NCBI GenBank assembly: GCA_903840015.1
Contig: CAIMEL010000017.1
Coordinates: 1 to 36,788, forward strand
DNA from: an uncultured bacterium
GTDB taxonomy: Bacteria; Patescibacteriota; Dojkabacteria; SC72
Direction: 5' to 3'
Length of the DNA: 36,788 nt
Below, in pieces: positions 26,856 to 35,982 of the stretch. A model generated the notes under the pieces. That model did not search any database. It was not told where the DNA came from and saw nothing but the letters and a program-made list of their open reading frames with translations. The stretch's first letter is position 1. Each line of letters starts with the position of its first letter. The position numbers and the translations under genes are program-made.

Positions 26856-29381
26856 CTAAAAACCCATCGAAGGGAATGGTGATGGTTCTGGTGGTTTCTC
26901 CTCTTTACGATCAAGTTGAGATCGAATCTTAATGTCTTGATTTACAATTTCTAGATCTCTTCCATATTTTCTTCTAGACAATTCCTTAATTATCTTAGCA
27001 ACTTCTGCGTTTACAGGTAAATCAAAACCAGAGTCTGGATACTTTGAACCAAACAGTGTATCCAGTGTAAAAGGTGAAGGATACGAACCTTTTGTTAAAA
27101 GTTTTGTGTAATAGTGACCAAGACCCTGATTCACCATATCCATAGCTGTAATATATGATTCAAACTGAGTTTCCAAGAATTTGGCATCCTCTGCACTACA
27201 CCTCGCAACAAATAGCGATCCTACATTCCCAAAAACAGCATTTCGGATATCTTCAGGCAATTGACCGATATATTGATGAGCCAGAGTAAGATTCAATCTG
27301 TACTTCCTTGCTTCAGAGAGAATAGAGTTAAACTCCTCAGTTGCGAAATTTTGGAACTCATCGGCATAGAAGAAGAAATCTCTTCTATCCTTCTCCTCCA
27401 TATCTTCCCTGCTAAGAGCTGCTGCGAGCATTTTTTGGACTAGGAGCAAACCTAAGAAGGACATATTCTCGTCCCCTATTTTTCCCTTTGAAAGATTCAC
27501 TATTAATATCTTACCGTTATCCATCACCTCCCTAAAATCAAAGGAAGATCTTGACTGCCCTATTATATTCCTGATTGCCAGATTCGTTGTAAATTTATCA
27601 AACTTAGAAATGAAATATGTTAGAGATTCTGACTTTGTCTTCTTATCTGTTTTAGCAACCTGATCAGTCCAATATCTCTTCACTAACTCGTCTTGTATTA
27701 AAGGCAACCAGTAACTCATAACCCAATCTTCATCTTGTAAAATCCTTACAACTTCGATAAGGGTTGAATCTTTTTTAGACATTGCTGTCAACATAGAGTT
27801 ACGCACAGCCTGTTGAAATGCAGGGCCGGCATATCCTTGATTGTGTGGATCAAACAGCCTGATAAGTAATGCTAAGAAGCTATTAACAACTTGATGCTTA
27901 TGCTGTTCATTGTAATACTCCATGATATTTATACCGAAAGGCCTTTCGAAATCACCAGCATCAAAGTAGATTACATCCTCTGCCCTCTCTGGTGGTATAC
28001 GCTCAAGAATCATCTCTGCAGCCTGTCCGTGGGGATCAATAAAACAACATCCATCTCCATTGTATATATCTTGCAAAATCATTCTCACCATCAACCAAGA
28101 TTTTCCAGTACCCGTTTGACCAAGTATATATGAATGCCTTCGTCTATCATCTCTTTCAAAACATACTATTTTCTTCTTACCTCTGAAATGATTATTACCT
28201 ATCCATATTGTATCTTTCGAATTAATATCAGAGCTAATCTCATTACTTGCTATTAATTCCTTTGAAAGAAGCCATCGGATATTTGGAGTAGATATATCTT
28301 TATTCGGGAAATGATACAGTGAAGCTAACTCTTCTAAGTTAAGAATTGTTTTTTTATCCTCTGGCGTTCTACGGTATATTACATCGTAGAGGAATTTTTT
28401 TTCATCATTCTTAGAAATTTTTCTCTTCTTCAACCTATTTATCCCTGGATTTCCATACTGGTCAAAAGCCCCAATTATATTATCCAAATGCATCTTGGCT
28501 ATAGCTTTATCTGGAGCACTAGTGACTATACGAATCTCAGCCATAAGTCCTGGTTTTGAGACCTTTTTACTAATAGCTTGTAACTTCTCTTGCGAGACAT
28601 TCATTTTCTTTTTTTCAGGATCAGAGTTATTATTCTCTACCTTCTGAACAAATTTACTTCCATTCTTTTGCCATACTGACTCGGCCGGAGCAACAATCAA
28701 TTGAACTAACGCCCCTTCGTTTTCTGACATTTTGCTCAATGTACTAAGCACATTTGCCATTGGATCCCCAGTAAAATCTTCAGCTACACGGATTGGGCAG
28801 TACGAATCTTCATCCAGCCCTAATCTTGCATACTCTATTTGTGACCCTGGAGCAAAAATGTTGTATTCACTTACTACCGAAACATCGGCATCTTGATATG
28901 ATCCTAGTATTTGCTTCTCAACCAAATCCGCAAATTTCTTGGGACAATGTACATAGAATCGAATCTCTCCTGGCAAACCAATAACCTCAAAGCTAACACA
29001 GTTATTTACACTGAAATTCTCAGCTAAACCCTCCCCCTTCCCCCCTATACCATACAGATTTGCAAACATCTTTTCTGCAACCCCTATCTCAACCTCATTA
29101 TTCCTTGGAACCCTAACTTCCATTAAGACACCATCCGATGCTTTTTCATTACGATCTTTTTTTCTCAATCTCTTTCGTACAACTAAGAAACCTATGACAC
29201 CTGATATTATTAAAACAAAGAAGAAGACAATCCATCCCCAAGGGATATCGATATTCTTACTAGGTCCATAATATTCCTGATAGCTATTGTCTGGGTACAC
29301 CACATCTGCCCCAATTTCTATCTCTGGTTCTTTTACAGGAGAAGGTCCTATTTGTGAATATGTGAATTCGTTAAAATCCAT
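26856..29381 (-). CDS. VirD4/TraG-type (type IV secretion coupling) ATPase
   Basis: About 841 aa from the preferred ATG at 29381 (track start 29417). An N-terminal extracytoplasmic stretch of ~45 aa, one TM helix (WGWIVFFFVLIISGVIGFLVV), then a ~300-aa cytoplasmic domain. The RecA-like motor has Walker A GQTGTGKS, a CCFIDPHGQ strand, Walker B region FFFYADEFQNF and a sensor segment TLAHQYIGQLP. Such ATPases feed DNA or protein to type IV secretion channels as membrane hexamers. A TATACT box lies 9 nt before the chosen ATG. It is the most downstream gene of the secretion-type locus. I saw no relaxase in the window. Confidence 0.82.
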   Translation of the reverse strand: MDFNEFTYSQIGPSPVKEPEIEIGADVVYPDNSYQEYYGPSKNIDIPWGWIVFFFVLIISGVIGFLVVRKRLRKKDRNEKASDGVLMEVRVPRNNEVEIGVAEKMFANLYGIGGKGEGLAENFSVNNCVSFEVIGLPGEIRFYVHCPKKFADLVEKQILGSYQDADVSVVSEYNIFAPGSQIEYARLGLDEDSYCPIRVAEDFTGDPMANVLSTLSKMSENEGALVQLIVAPAESVWQKNGSKFVQKVENNNSDPEKKKMNVSQEKLQAISKKVSKPGLMAEIRIVTSAPDKAIAKMHLDNIIGAFDQYGNPGINRLKKRKISKNDEKKFLYDVIYRRTPEDKKTILNLEELASLYHFPNKDISTPNIRWLLSKELIASNEISSDINSKDTIWIGNNHFRGKKKIVCFERDDRRRHSYILGQTGTGKSWLMVRMILQDIYNGDGCCFIDPHGQAAEMILERIPPERAEDVIYFDAGDFERPFGINIMEYYNEQHKHQVVNSFLALLIRLFDPHNQGYAGPAFQQAVRNSMLTAMSKKDSTLIEVVRILQDEDWVMSYWLPLIQDELVKRYWTDQVAKTDKKTKSESLTYFISKFDKFTTNLAIRNIIGQSRSSFDFREVMDNGKILIVNLSKGKIGDENMSFLGLLLVQKMLAAALSREDMEEKDRRDFFFYADEFQNFATEEFNSILSEARKYRLNLTLAHQYIGQLPEDIRNAVFGNVGSLFVARCSAEDAKFLETQFESYITAMDMVNQGLGHYYTKLLTKGSYPSPFTLDTLFGSKYPDSGFDLPVNAEVAKIIKELSRRKYGRDLEIVNQDIKIRSQLDRKEEKPPEPSPFPSMGF

Positions 29382-29390
29382 ATACAGGAC

Positions 29391-29396
29391 AGTATA
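29391..29396 (-). promoter_or_regulatory. -10 box of the VirD4-like gene
   Basis: TATACT lies 9 nt before the ATG at 29381, so the leader would be zero to a few nucleotides. Confidence 0.4.
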
Positions 29397-29441
29397 TATT
29401 ATGCTAAAGAATATCACACAGAAATGTATATATCAAAGAGA

Positions 29442-29762
29442 CTAATCCTGAGGAGGAAGACCTTGGGCTTTAGATGTAATAATTCCACTTGGGGAATCGG
29501 CATTACTACCGTCTGGCTCATACCCAACACTAAATTTAACAGCATTTGATGTTTCTGGCAAAACTGCAACAGATTCCGGAGTTTGGGATAATGCAGGAGA
29601 TGTAGTTTCAGCCTGAATGTTCCCCTCTACTACACCTTCCGGTACTAGATCCTCTACGGACTTCGTGGGGATTTCCGAGGTAGGTACAGGAATGACACCA
29701 GTTGTTTCTACTGGTGATACAGGATTCAATTCAGCTGTGTTAAATGTTACCATATTACTCAT
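29442..29762 (-). CDS. Small Pro/Thr/Val-rich protein, unknown
   Basis: 106 aa, low complexity and rich in Pro, Thr, Val, Ser and Glu, with no TM helix, no signal peptide and no cysteines. Probably disordered. A TATAAT/TATTAT tract lies 5-10 nt before the ATG. It is placed between smpB and the VirD4-like gene on the same strand. It could be a secreted substrate or flexible accessory of the type IV system, but that is only a guess from position. The ATG at codon 4 is an alternative start. Confidence 0.55.
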   Translation of the reverse strand: MSNMVTFNTAELNPVSPVETTGVIPVPTSEIPTKSVEDLVPEGVVEGNIQAETTSPALSQTPESVAVLPETSNAVKFSVGYEPDGSNADSPSGIITSKAQGLPPQD

Positions 29763-29773
29763 AACCTATAATA

Positions 29774-30217
29774 TTATACCACATATTTCCGACTTTCGTA
29801 CAACAATTCCCTGTCTAGAGTCCTTTCTTTCTCCTTCTCCCTCTTTTCGTACTCCCTTTTACCTCTACCCAAACCAACCTCCACCTTTATTCTTCCTCTT
29901 GTAACATACAGAGAAAGGGGTATTAATGTCAATCTCTTCTGCTTTAACTTACTATCCAGTAATAGCAATTCATCTTTACGTACTAGGAGTTTCCTAGATC
30001 TTTTGGGGTCATATTCTTTCTCTCCGGAGTATTTGTACTTAGGGATATCAGTATTTACTAGATATAGCTCGTTGTTAATTATCTTAACATATGAATCCCC
30101 CAAATCAGCCCTACCAAGCTTAACAGATTTAACCTCAGATCCAGTCAGGACAACTCCTGCTTCAAACCTTTCTAAAATTTCATAATTGAAAGTTGCCTTT
30201 CTATTTACAATTTTCAT
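29774..30217 (-). CDS. smpB: SsrA-binding protein SmpB
   Basis: 147 aa, usual length. N-terminal VNRKATFNYEILERFEAGVVLTGSEVKS and the RGRIKVEVGLGRGKREYEKR stretch are diagnostic; the C-terminal tail is basic (TLDRELLYESRKYVV). It binds tmRNA for rescue of stalled ribosomes, so a tmRNA gene should exist elsewhere; none was found here. A TATAAT box 6 nt before the ATG overlaps the end of the upstream gene, giving a leaderless promoter inside the locus. Confidence 0.96.
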   Translation of the reverse strand: MKIVNRKATFNYEILERFEAGVVLTGSEVKSVKLGRADLGDSYVKIINNELYLVNTDIPKYKYSGEKEYDPKRSRKLLVRKDELLLLDSKLKQKRLTLIPLSLYVTRGRIKVEVGLGRGKREYEKREKEKERTLDRELLYESRKYVV

Positions 30218-30223
30218 ATCGCC

Positions 30224-30229
30224 ATTATA
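30224..30229 (-). promoter_or_regulatory. -10 box of smpB, leaderless type
   Basis: TATAAT-GGCGAT-ATG: the gap is 6 nt, so transcription should start at the A of ATG. The box lies at the stop codon of the upstream gene. Confidence 0.55.
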
Positions 30230-32485
30230 CTACAACGCGACTTTCCATATGACAAATCCATCCAGAATGTATGCAGTGTTATCTTTCTCATTAACTACGA
30301 AATCTTTAACATCACTCCAAACATCATCTTTTCCCCCACGGTAAACATATTGAGTTAGTAAAACTATTTGATCAGGATGAAGAATCTCCCCTCCTCCTTC
30401 AAGGGGTTTCTCAAACTTCAATATACGTTTTCCCTCAGAATCAAATAGGTAAAGAGGTTTCTTCATATTATCCCTAGTAAAACCCTTTGTAATATTCCCA
30501 AAATTACCATCGAAAGCACCAACGCTTAGGGGTGCCTCAGCCATTTTCTGTTGTACATAACTAAAATTGTATCTAACTAAACTGTTCTCTCCGGATGTTG
30601 AAACATACACACTGAGATCGGCGAAAATATCATTTGCTTCAACAAAATCCTCCTTATCTAAATATGGGTATGAGAGACCGTATCGATCACCATATGCAGG
30701 TGTCGATTTTAATACAGTTTGCAAATCTCTTGAAAGCAAATATACATTGTCTGAATCTGTCAGGATAATCATTTCAACAATCTCATTAGATTTAACATCC
30801 TCGATGGAGAGACCTGAGAGTGCAGTAAAATCCTTAAACCAACCCCCTTTATCAAAAGATGCCTTTGCCATACCAAGCTTGCTATCAAAAACATATACAC
30901 CATTCTTACCAACAGATATGTACTCTGGATCTATCAAAACCTTTTCGCTATCAGGAACAGTTCTTACTGCCTTGTCATACAGCGCTACTCGATATACAGA
31001 ATTTAAATCCTTGTCTGAAACAAAAAGATATTCATTCCCTGACTTATCTGTATATATATCAATATCACTAGGAGCAGAACCCTCACCAAAAGATAATCGT
31101 GCTTCTAGATACTTTGATATATTTCCACTCTCTTCGGAAATACCAACTCGACGATATATCGTATCTCCCAATCCCTCATATCTCTTATACAGATCTGAAT
31201 ATTTCGCAAGATCACTCTCTTTCAGCCCCTCTGGTATTTCATCAAAAAGTTTCTCCACTTTAAACAGGTATACCTCAGCACCAGATCTATCCACTCTCCA
31301 GTTTTTATCCACTTTATCAAGATATTCTGAAATCTGTGTAAATCTCTCATTCGCATATTTAGATACTTCTCTAGACTTTTTCTGGTTAACAGTAAAATTA
31401 ACACCAAGTGCGAGGATTACAACAATAGAGATAACGACAAAGCCTAATTTGAATTTACGAATCCTCAAATCCTTTACCTTGTAGCCGTCAACTCTAAAGC
31501 CCTCTCTTCTGACATTACCACTAGAAATTTTAATTGTAGAAAACTTCGACCCTATCTTCTTGAACCATCTCTTGTTCTTTACTTTTTCATAGACAAAATT
31601 AATAATCCCAGACACTATCTTTGCTAGCTTATTCTGTACATTTCGTAATATATCCTTAACCTTCAAAAGCAAAACTTTTGCTTTACCACCCTGTAATCTA
31701 GGGATTTTAATTCTTTTTGTTGAATTAAAAAGTGCTATGAGTTTTTTCTTAATGCCATCAACAAATACTAGATATTTTTTACTGGTAACCTTTGGTTGAG
31801 AAGTTGGCTTCTCTATGGGTAAGGGTTCAGAAACGGGTATTGGCATTTGCTTCTCACCAACTGCAAAGGCAAACAATCCACTAGGTTTACTCAGACTCTC
31901 CCCGAGCAGTTTAATATATTTCAACATATCCTCACTTGTTTTCACTCTGGATATTCTCTCCCTATTCTCAGAGATATTGCCCTGTGTAGATACAATCAAA
32001 ACATCCCCTTGTTTTAGAACTACCCCAACTGTATTCGCTTTTTTCTGCTTGAGCATTTCGGATATATCAACTATGGTGCCGTTCTTGTGCAAAGCAACTT
32101 CATTCTCTCCAAACACCCCTATATATGCGCCCTCTTTTTTGAATACAACAATTGAGAAGTTAACATCTAGTCCTACTTCTGTTAAATCCTTGTCGTTTTT
32201 GATTAGTTCTTTTACTTTGTTTACACCATCATCGACAGCTTCCTTAACAGATTCATTTGTTGAACGACTATTCGAGTAGAGATAGCCATCTAAGATTGCA
32301 TCTAGGATGAATCGACTAAATCTACTTGGAACAGATTCTTTCTCAGAATGTACACTTAAGAGGATATATACATCTCCATCCTTCCCCACTTTCTTACCAT
32401 CCTGAGAGGATTGGTTATGCTTGTGGCTTGTAACAAAAAGCTTCTCTTTCTTAGAGTTGTATATATATTGTTGAGCAGTAATCAT
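30230..32485 (-). CDS. PP2C-like domain / TM / extracytoplasmic propeller-like protein
   Basis: 751 aa. Residues ~1-210 resemble a PP2C-type phosphatase fold (DVYILLSVHSEKE, VNFSIVVFKKEGAYIGVFGENEVAL, LKQGDVLIVSTQGN), but the metal-binding aspartates of active PP2C (DG...DGxGG) are not obvious, so it may be inactive. A Pro-rich linker and a strongly basic segment (about 220-340) follow. One TM helix (FKLGFVVISIVVILALGVNF) comes next. The C-terminal ~380 residues have a coiled stretch and then repeating beta units (SGNEYLFVSDKDLNSVYRV, KNGVYVFDSKLGMAK) like a propeller. It starts just after the 89-aa membrane-protein gene (TAAGGAAGATG). Role unknown; possibly a trans-membrane signal or scaffold for the secretion system. 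Confidence 0.65.
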   Translation of the reverse strand: MITAQQYIYNSKKEKLFVTSHKHNQSSQDGKKVGKDGDVYILLSVHSEKESVPSRFSRFILDAILDGYLYSNSRSTNESVKEAVDDGVNKVKELIKNDKDLTEVGLDVNFSIVVFKKEGAYIGVFGENEVALHKNGTIVDISEMLKQKKANTVGVVLKQGDVLIVSTQGNISENRERISRVKTSEDMLKYIKLLGESLSKPSGLFAFAVGEKQMPIPVSEPLPIEKPTSQPKVTSKKYLVFVDGIKKKLIALFNSTKRIKIPRLQGGKAKVLLLKVKDILRNVQNKLAKIVSGIINFVYEKVKNKRWFKKIGSKFSTIKISSGNVRREGFRVDGYKVKDLRIRKFKLGFVVISIVVILALGVNFTVNQKKSREVSKYANERFTQISEYLDKVDKNWRVDRSGAEVYLFKVEKLFDEIPEGLKESDLAKYSDLYKRYEGLGDTIYRRVGISEESGNISKYLEARLSFGEGSAPSDIDIYTDKSGNEYLFVSDKDLNSVYRVALYDKAVRTVPDSEKVLIDPEYISVGKNGVYVFDSKLGMAKASFDKGGWFKDFTALSGLSIEDVKSNEIVEMIILTDSDNVYLLSRDLQTVLKSTPAYGDRYGLSYPYLDKEDFVEANDIFADLSVYVSTSGENSLVRYNFSYVQQKMAEAPLSVGAFDGNFGNITKGFTRDNMKKPLYLFDSEGKRILKFEKPLEGGGEILHPDQIVLLTQYVYRGGKDDVWSDVKDFVVNEKDNTAYILDGFVIWKVAL

Positions 32486-32490
32486 CTTCC

Positions 32491-32760
32491 TTAGCTTAGA
32501 ATTAGAAGCAAAACAGAAAGTAAGGTCAACATGACAGTAACAAAGATATATATGAGGACAACAGTCTGGATTATCTTGTTTTCAGGTGCTTTAAAAGTAT
32601 CTGCAAGTATTCTAACCCTTAAAAAAAGTAAAAGTGAGAAGAGAACATTACCAAGCAAGAACAGGAACAGAGGAATCTTCAAAATATTCAAAAGACTTAC
32701 AGTGAAGACACCCATATCTGTGCCTCCCAACCTATCAAGATATGATTTAGCTGTATCCAT
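32491..32760 (-). CDS. Small two-TM membrane protein, unknown
   Basis: 89 aa with two long hydrophobic helices (about 24-48 and 63-88) joined by a short basic loop. The start ATG overlaps the TAA of the PH-domain gene (TAATG), and AGGAG lies 7 nt upstream, a good Shine-Dalgarno. It is therefore translated from the same mRNA as its neighbours. Size and topology are like small membrane components found beside T4SS genes in CPR genomes, but I cannot assign a family. Confidence 0.7.
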   Translation of the reverse strand: MDTAKSYLDRLGGTDMGVFTVSLLNILKIPLFLFLLGNVLFSLLLFLRVRILADTFKAPENKIIQTVVLIYIFVTVMLTLLSVLLLILS

Positions 32761-33380
32761 TATATCTCTCCTTTCTGCTTCGCCTCCAAGAGATCGTACA
32801 AGATATCTTGTACCTCTCGAGGACGAGGGATATTATCAAATTCTATCTCAGCTTTTGCTCCTGCTGTTTGAATATATACTGTACCGACATCAAATACACT
32901 CCCTATTAATCCAATCTGCTTGTGCGTTACATCCTCTATACGCTCTAATCGAGCCTCCGAGGAGGTATGGGACATTACGCTGGTGAAATCAAGATCAACT
33001 ACTCTTTGATCCGTTATGATGTTTACATTGAAATACCATTTGATTAATGCAAATACCACTACACTAAGAAAAATCATCAAAGACATTACAAAGAAGACGA
33101 GGAAAAGAGCACCATTATTCTGCAAATCTGGTACCACCAATTTAAAGAGGAAGGGTAACAAAAAAGCTAAGAAACCAAGTAGAACATGAGGGATGTAGAA
33201 GATCCAATGAGTCCTCACTATTAATACAACATTTTCTTCCTTTTCCTTACCTAAGAAAGAAAGATTTTTAGGGAAAGACATGAAGAAACTATTGTTATGA
33301 TTCTGGATATTATCCAAGAAACTCTTTTTTAACTTACGAAATTTTTTTGGTATTTGATTAGGATTTTCTTTCTTTGCCAT
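32760..33380 (-). CDS. Membrane protein with bacterial PH (YdbS-like) domain
   Basis: 206 aa. A cytoplasmic N-terminus, two TM helices (about 70-92 and 97-125), then a soluble C-terminal part. That part has ITDQRVVDLDF...ARLERIEDVTHKQIGLIGSVFDVGTVYIQTAG, the signature of bacterial PH (DUF304/bPH2) domains. It probably binds membrane components or partners. It has its own extended promoter: TTGTTA, 17 bp, TATTCT, 6 nt before the ATG. It is the head of the run 33380 to 30230. Confidence 0.8.
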   Translation of the reverse strand: MAKKENPNQIPKKFRKLKKSFLDNIQNHNNSFFMSFPKNLSFLGKEKEENVVLIVRTHWIFYIPHVLLGFLAFLLPFLFKLVVPDLQNNGALFLVFFVMSLMIFLSVVVFALIKWYFNVNIITDQRVVDLDFTSVMSHTSSEARLERIEDVTHKQIGLIGSVFDVGTVYIQTAGAKAEIEFDNIPRPREVQDILYDLLEAKQKGEI

Positions 33381-33386
33381 AGGAAA

Positions 33387-33415
33387 AGAATATCATAATT
33401 AAGTTGATATAACAA
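33387..33415 (-). promoter_or_regulatory. Promoter of the PH-domain operon, leaderless type
   Basis: -35 TTGTTA, 17-bp spacer, extended -10 TGATATTCT, then 6 nt to the ATG at 33380. Confidence 0.55.
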
Positions 33416-33416
33416 A

Positions 33417-35252
33417 CTATTTCTTCTCTATATTGATGTGTACAAAACTCCATTGAGGGATACGAAGATATGAAGGTGCCCTCATATTAAAGATTTTCTT
33501 AAAATCATCTCCAGGAATTGATATTAAACCTCTTTCCCTTGTATTGAATCGTACTGTATTGGTCGTACCATTAGAACTACTTGTAACGACACCGTATATC
33601 AGTTTAACTGGATTATTCACCATAGACCTGAGCTCTGATATGGTATATGGATTGGCTGCCTGACCCCAACATTTTGTTACATCTACAGACACAATTCTCG
33701 GATCACTATCAGGTTTGCCTTTGTCCGTCCACAACAGATACGCATTAACAATATCTGTCATCTCATCCATTGACAACCATGGTTTATGTCCACAATCATT
33801 ACCAGATGTTGCATAATTTTTTCTAAACCAGTTTTTGTAGAACCAAGATACTTTAGACTTACTTTCCCAAGCCCTAAGCATCCAATCACCCGTACCCAAT
33901 CCATCTTCGGTATCCCACCCTCTACCATTAATCCAACCCCCATGTACTGCAGCATATTGCGTAAGAGCTGGGGAACCATCAGAGTTAACCAAAACCATAC
34001 CTGCAGTTGCCAGTACCGCTTGTTTCCAAGCCCCTGTCTTTACAGGCAGGCTAAATACCTGACAATACTCGTCTGTACAGATACTCTTTCTTCCATTGCT
34101 TGTATATCTGATTGCATATGTCCTTGCCGCTATAGCTTGGGCCTTCAGAACCTCCATTGGCCAACTCTCAGGAACTTCTTTTATACCCATCAGGTAAACA
34201 TCTTCAAAAGATATCGTCCCATATCCTTCTACCTTGATATTGCTTGTTATTTGTTCCGAAACACCACTAATTTTAACTGTCCCCGTTACGGTTTTCTTCC
34301 CCGGATAATATGCCGCCAGAATCTGTTTGTAAGTTTGACCTGCCTCTGCCCTTGCTCTCGCACCCCACTGACTCATACCATTCCTATAGGTATATCCTCC
34401 GAAAGAAAATATTCCAAAGCTCCCTGGAGGAGCATTATCTAAGAAATATTTCTGAGAAGATGCAGGGTCCGAAGTGCTCTGAGGAACTGATCCTGAATTA
34501 ACTATAGTTCCACCAGACTTTGCTATTAAAAGATAGTTCTGAAGAGAAGAAATTTCTTTAGACAGATTACCTATCTGTGTCTTCAATGTATTCTTTGTTG
34601 CTACATTACTATTCAATTCTTTCACTAAACGAGCCTTCTCATCAGCAAGCAATTTATATGATTTATCTAAATCACTCCTCTCCTTATCCAGCTCACTCTT
34701 CTTCTTGTCTAGATCTAATTTAGCTTCAGTCAAATTACTAAATTCTCCTGACACTTTCAGAATCTGCTGCTGTAAAATTGTTATGGTGTTTTTTCTAACA
34801 AAAATACTCTCCATCATATCGCTCCACCCCGAGGAGGAAAGGAAGAATGTACTAGCCCTATGCCTTGACTGCATATACAAATCAGAGGAAACAGAATCTA
34901 AAAGGACCTGTTTCTTCTCTAATTCCCTCTGCTTCTCTGCTATCTCTTTAAGTTTCTGATCTAAATCTTTCTCTGTAGCTTCAATGCTTTCTTCTAATTT
35001 GTTAATCTCTGCATTAATTAAAGATATTTTCTGAGAAACCGAATAGTTACTCCCACTGATTTCAGCTATCCTTTTTTCAATACTGCTTAGTGTCGATTGT
35101 TTTTCTTTGACTAATTGATTCTTCTCTTCTAGTTGCTGTTCCAAATCTGATATTTCATCAGAGAATACTTGAAAACTGAAAAGAGAGAAGGAATATATTC
35201 CTAATACTAAAACAAGAAATATGTTTAGAAATTTTTGGGGCATCTTTCGCAT
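33417..35252 (-). CDS. SpoIID/LytB-domain protein with a long N-terminal coiled coil
   Basis: 611 aa. Signal peptide (FLNIFLVLVLGIYSFSLFSF), then two coiled-coil blocks (about 32-110 and 155-240; EnvC-like ISDLEQQLEEKNQLVKEKQS). A linker leads to a SpoIID domain with YRNGMSQWGARARAEAG, YLMGIKEVPESWPMEVLKAQ (conserved Glu) and AIAARTYAIRYT. SpoIID proteins are lytic transglycosylases or amidase enhancers acting on peptidoglycan, so this one probably opens or remodels the wall. Its place between pilin-like and secretion genes suggests wall opening for an envelope-spanning machine. A TATAAT box lies 6 nt before the ATG. Confidence 0.88.
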   Translation of the reverse strand: MRKMPQKFLNIFLVLVLGIYSFSLFSFQVFSDEISDLEQQLEEKNQLVKEKQSTLSSIEKRIAEISGSNYSVSQKISLINAEINKLEESIEATEKDLDQKLKEIAEKQRELEKKQVLLDSVSSDLYMQSRHRASTFFLSSSGWSDMMESIFVRKNTITILQQQILKVSGEFSNLTEAKLDLDKKKSELDKERSDLDKSYKLLADEKARLVKELNSNVATKNTLKTQIGNLSKEISSLQNYLLIAKSGGTIVNSGSVPQSTSDPASSQKYFLDNAPPGSFGIFSFGGYTYRNGMSQWGARARAEAGQTYKQILAAYYPGKKTVTGTVKISGVSEQITSNIKVEGYGTISFEDVYLMGIKEVPESWPMEVLKAQAIAARTYAIRYTSNGRKSICTDEYCQVFSLPVKTGAWKQAVLATAGMVLVNSDGSPALTQYAAVHGGWINGRGWDTEDGLGTGDWMLRAWESKSKVSWFYKNWFRKNYATSGNDCGHKPWLSMDEMTDIVNAYLLWTDKGKPDSDPRIVSVDVTKCWGQAANPYTISELRSMVNNPVKLIYGVVTSSSNGTTNTVRFNTRERGLISIPGDDFKKIFNMRAPSYLRIPQWSFVHINIEKK

Positions 35253-35258
35253 AGAACC

Positions 35259-35264
35259 ATTATA
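35259..35264 (-). promoter_or_regulatory. -10 box of the SpoIID-like gene, leaderless type
   Basis: TGGTATAAT (extended -10) followed by GGTTCT and ATG, a gap of 6 nt. Confidence 0.55.
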
Positions 35265-35267
35265 CCA

Positions 35268-35660
35268 TTAGAGAAGAAAGTTTTTTGCGAAATCTATGAG
35301 ATATGGTAAGAAGACAATTAAGCCTGTAACGACAGAGACAAATGCACTTACTAAAACAGCTCCAGCACTTACATCTTTCGCATATTTGATATTTATTTTG
35401 AAATCCTGAGATACAGTATCACACAAAGCTTCGATTGCACTATTTATTACTTCAGACATGAAGACCATGGATATTACTAGACTCAAAGCTATCCAATCGT
35501 AATGGGAAATCTTAAAAAGAAAACCTGCAATGATTACTAAGACGGCTATGAAAATGTCTATACGGAAATTTCTTTCGTTTCTGAAGATAAGCTTGATTCC
35601 ATTACGAGCGTAACCTTGACTCTTGAAAAAGCTCTCAGCTTTAAAATGATTATTCTTCAT
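35268..35660 (-). CDS. dgkA: DgkA-type diacylglycerol/undecaprenol kinase
   Basis: About 130 aa, from the ATG at 35660 (the track start at 35684 overlaps the upstream gene; homology begins after it). Three TM helices. The family signatures are SEVINSAIEALCD (catalytic Glu/Asn region) and KYAKDVSAGAVLVSA. Enzymes of this family phosphorylate diacylglycerol or, in Gram-positive types, undecaprenol, recycling lipid carriers for wall and glycan synthesis. It follows the pilin-like gene by 4 nt and so is co-transcribed. Confidence 0.88.
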   Translation of the reverse strand: MKNNHFKAESFFKSQGYARNGIKLIFRNERNFRIDIFIAVLVIIAGFLFKISHYDWIALSLVISMVFMSEVINSAIEALCDTVSQDFKINIKYAKDVSAGAVLVSAFVSVVTGLIVFLPYLIDFAKNFLL

Positions 35661-35664
35661 ATAT

Positions 35665-35982
35665 TTACGAAGTAACAAAGGCAACCAAGACCTTTAATAC
35701 AGCAAAGACGACTAGAAGGAAAACCAAACCAAATATTGCCCATGTCAAAGTACCCTGAGCCTGTTTTACCTTTGAAGGATCTCCTGAAGATACAATCCAC
35801 ATATACCCACCAATAATTACAAAAATCACTGCTATCAATCCACCTATTGGGAATACGTATCGCATTATGTTGTCAAGAATACCTGAGATTTCCGGCAATG
35901 TGGGAGGGGCATCTGCACTTACTGGCGAAACAGAAAACAAACCTATGAGAAAAAGGGCGAGGATTGTTTTTAATTTGTTCAT
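35665..35982 (-). CDS. T4SS pilin-like (VirB2/TrbC-type) small membrane protein
   Basis: 105 aa. Cleavable signal peptide (ILALFLIGLFSVSPVSADA), then two TM helices (about 43-63 and 82-102) separated by a short charged loop SSGDPSKVKQAQG. This two-helix layout with a GD.. loop matches VirB2/TrbC-like pilins. It starts on the stop of the previous gene (TAATG), hence coupled. It differs from the two copies upstream in sequence and in having a signal peptide. Confidence 0.8.
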   Translation of the reverse strand: MNKLKTILALFLIGLFSVSPVSADAPPTLPEISGILDNIMRYVFPIGGLIAVIFVIIGGYMWIVSSGDPSKVKQAQGTLTWAIFGLVFLLVVFAVLKVLVAFVTS

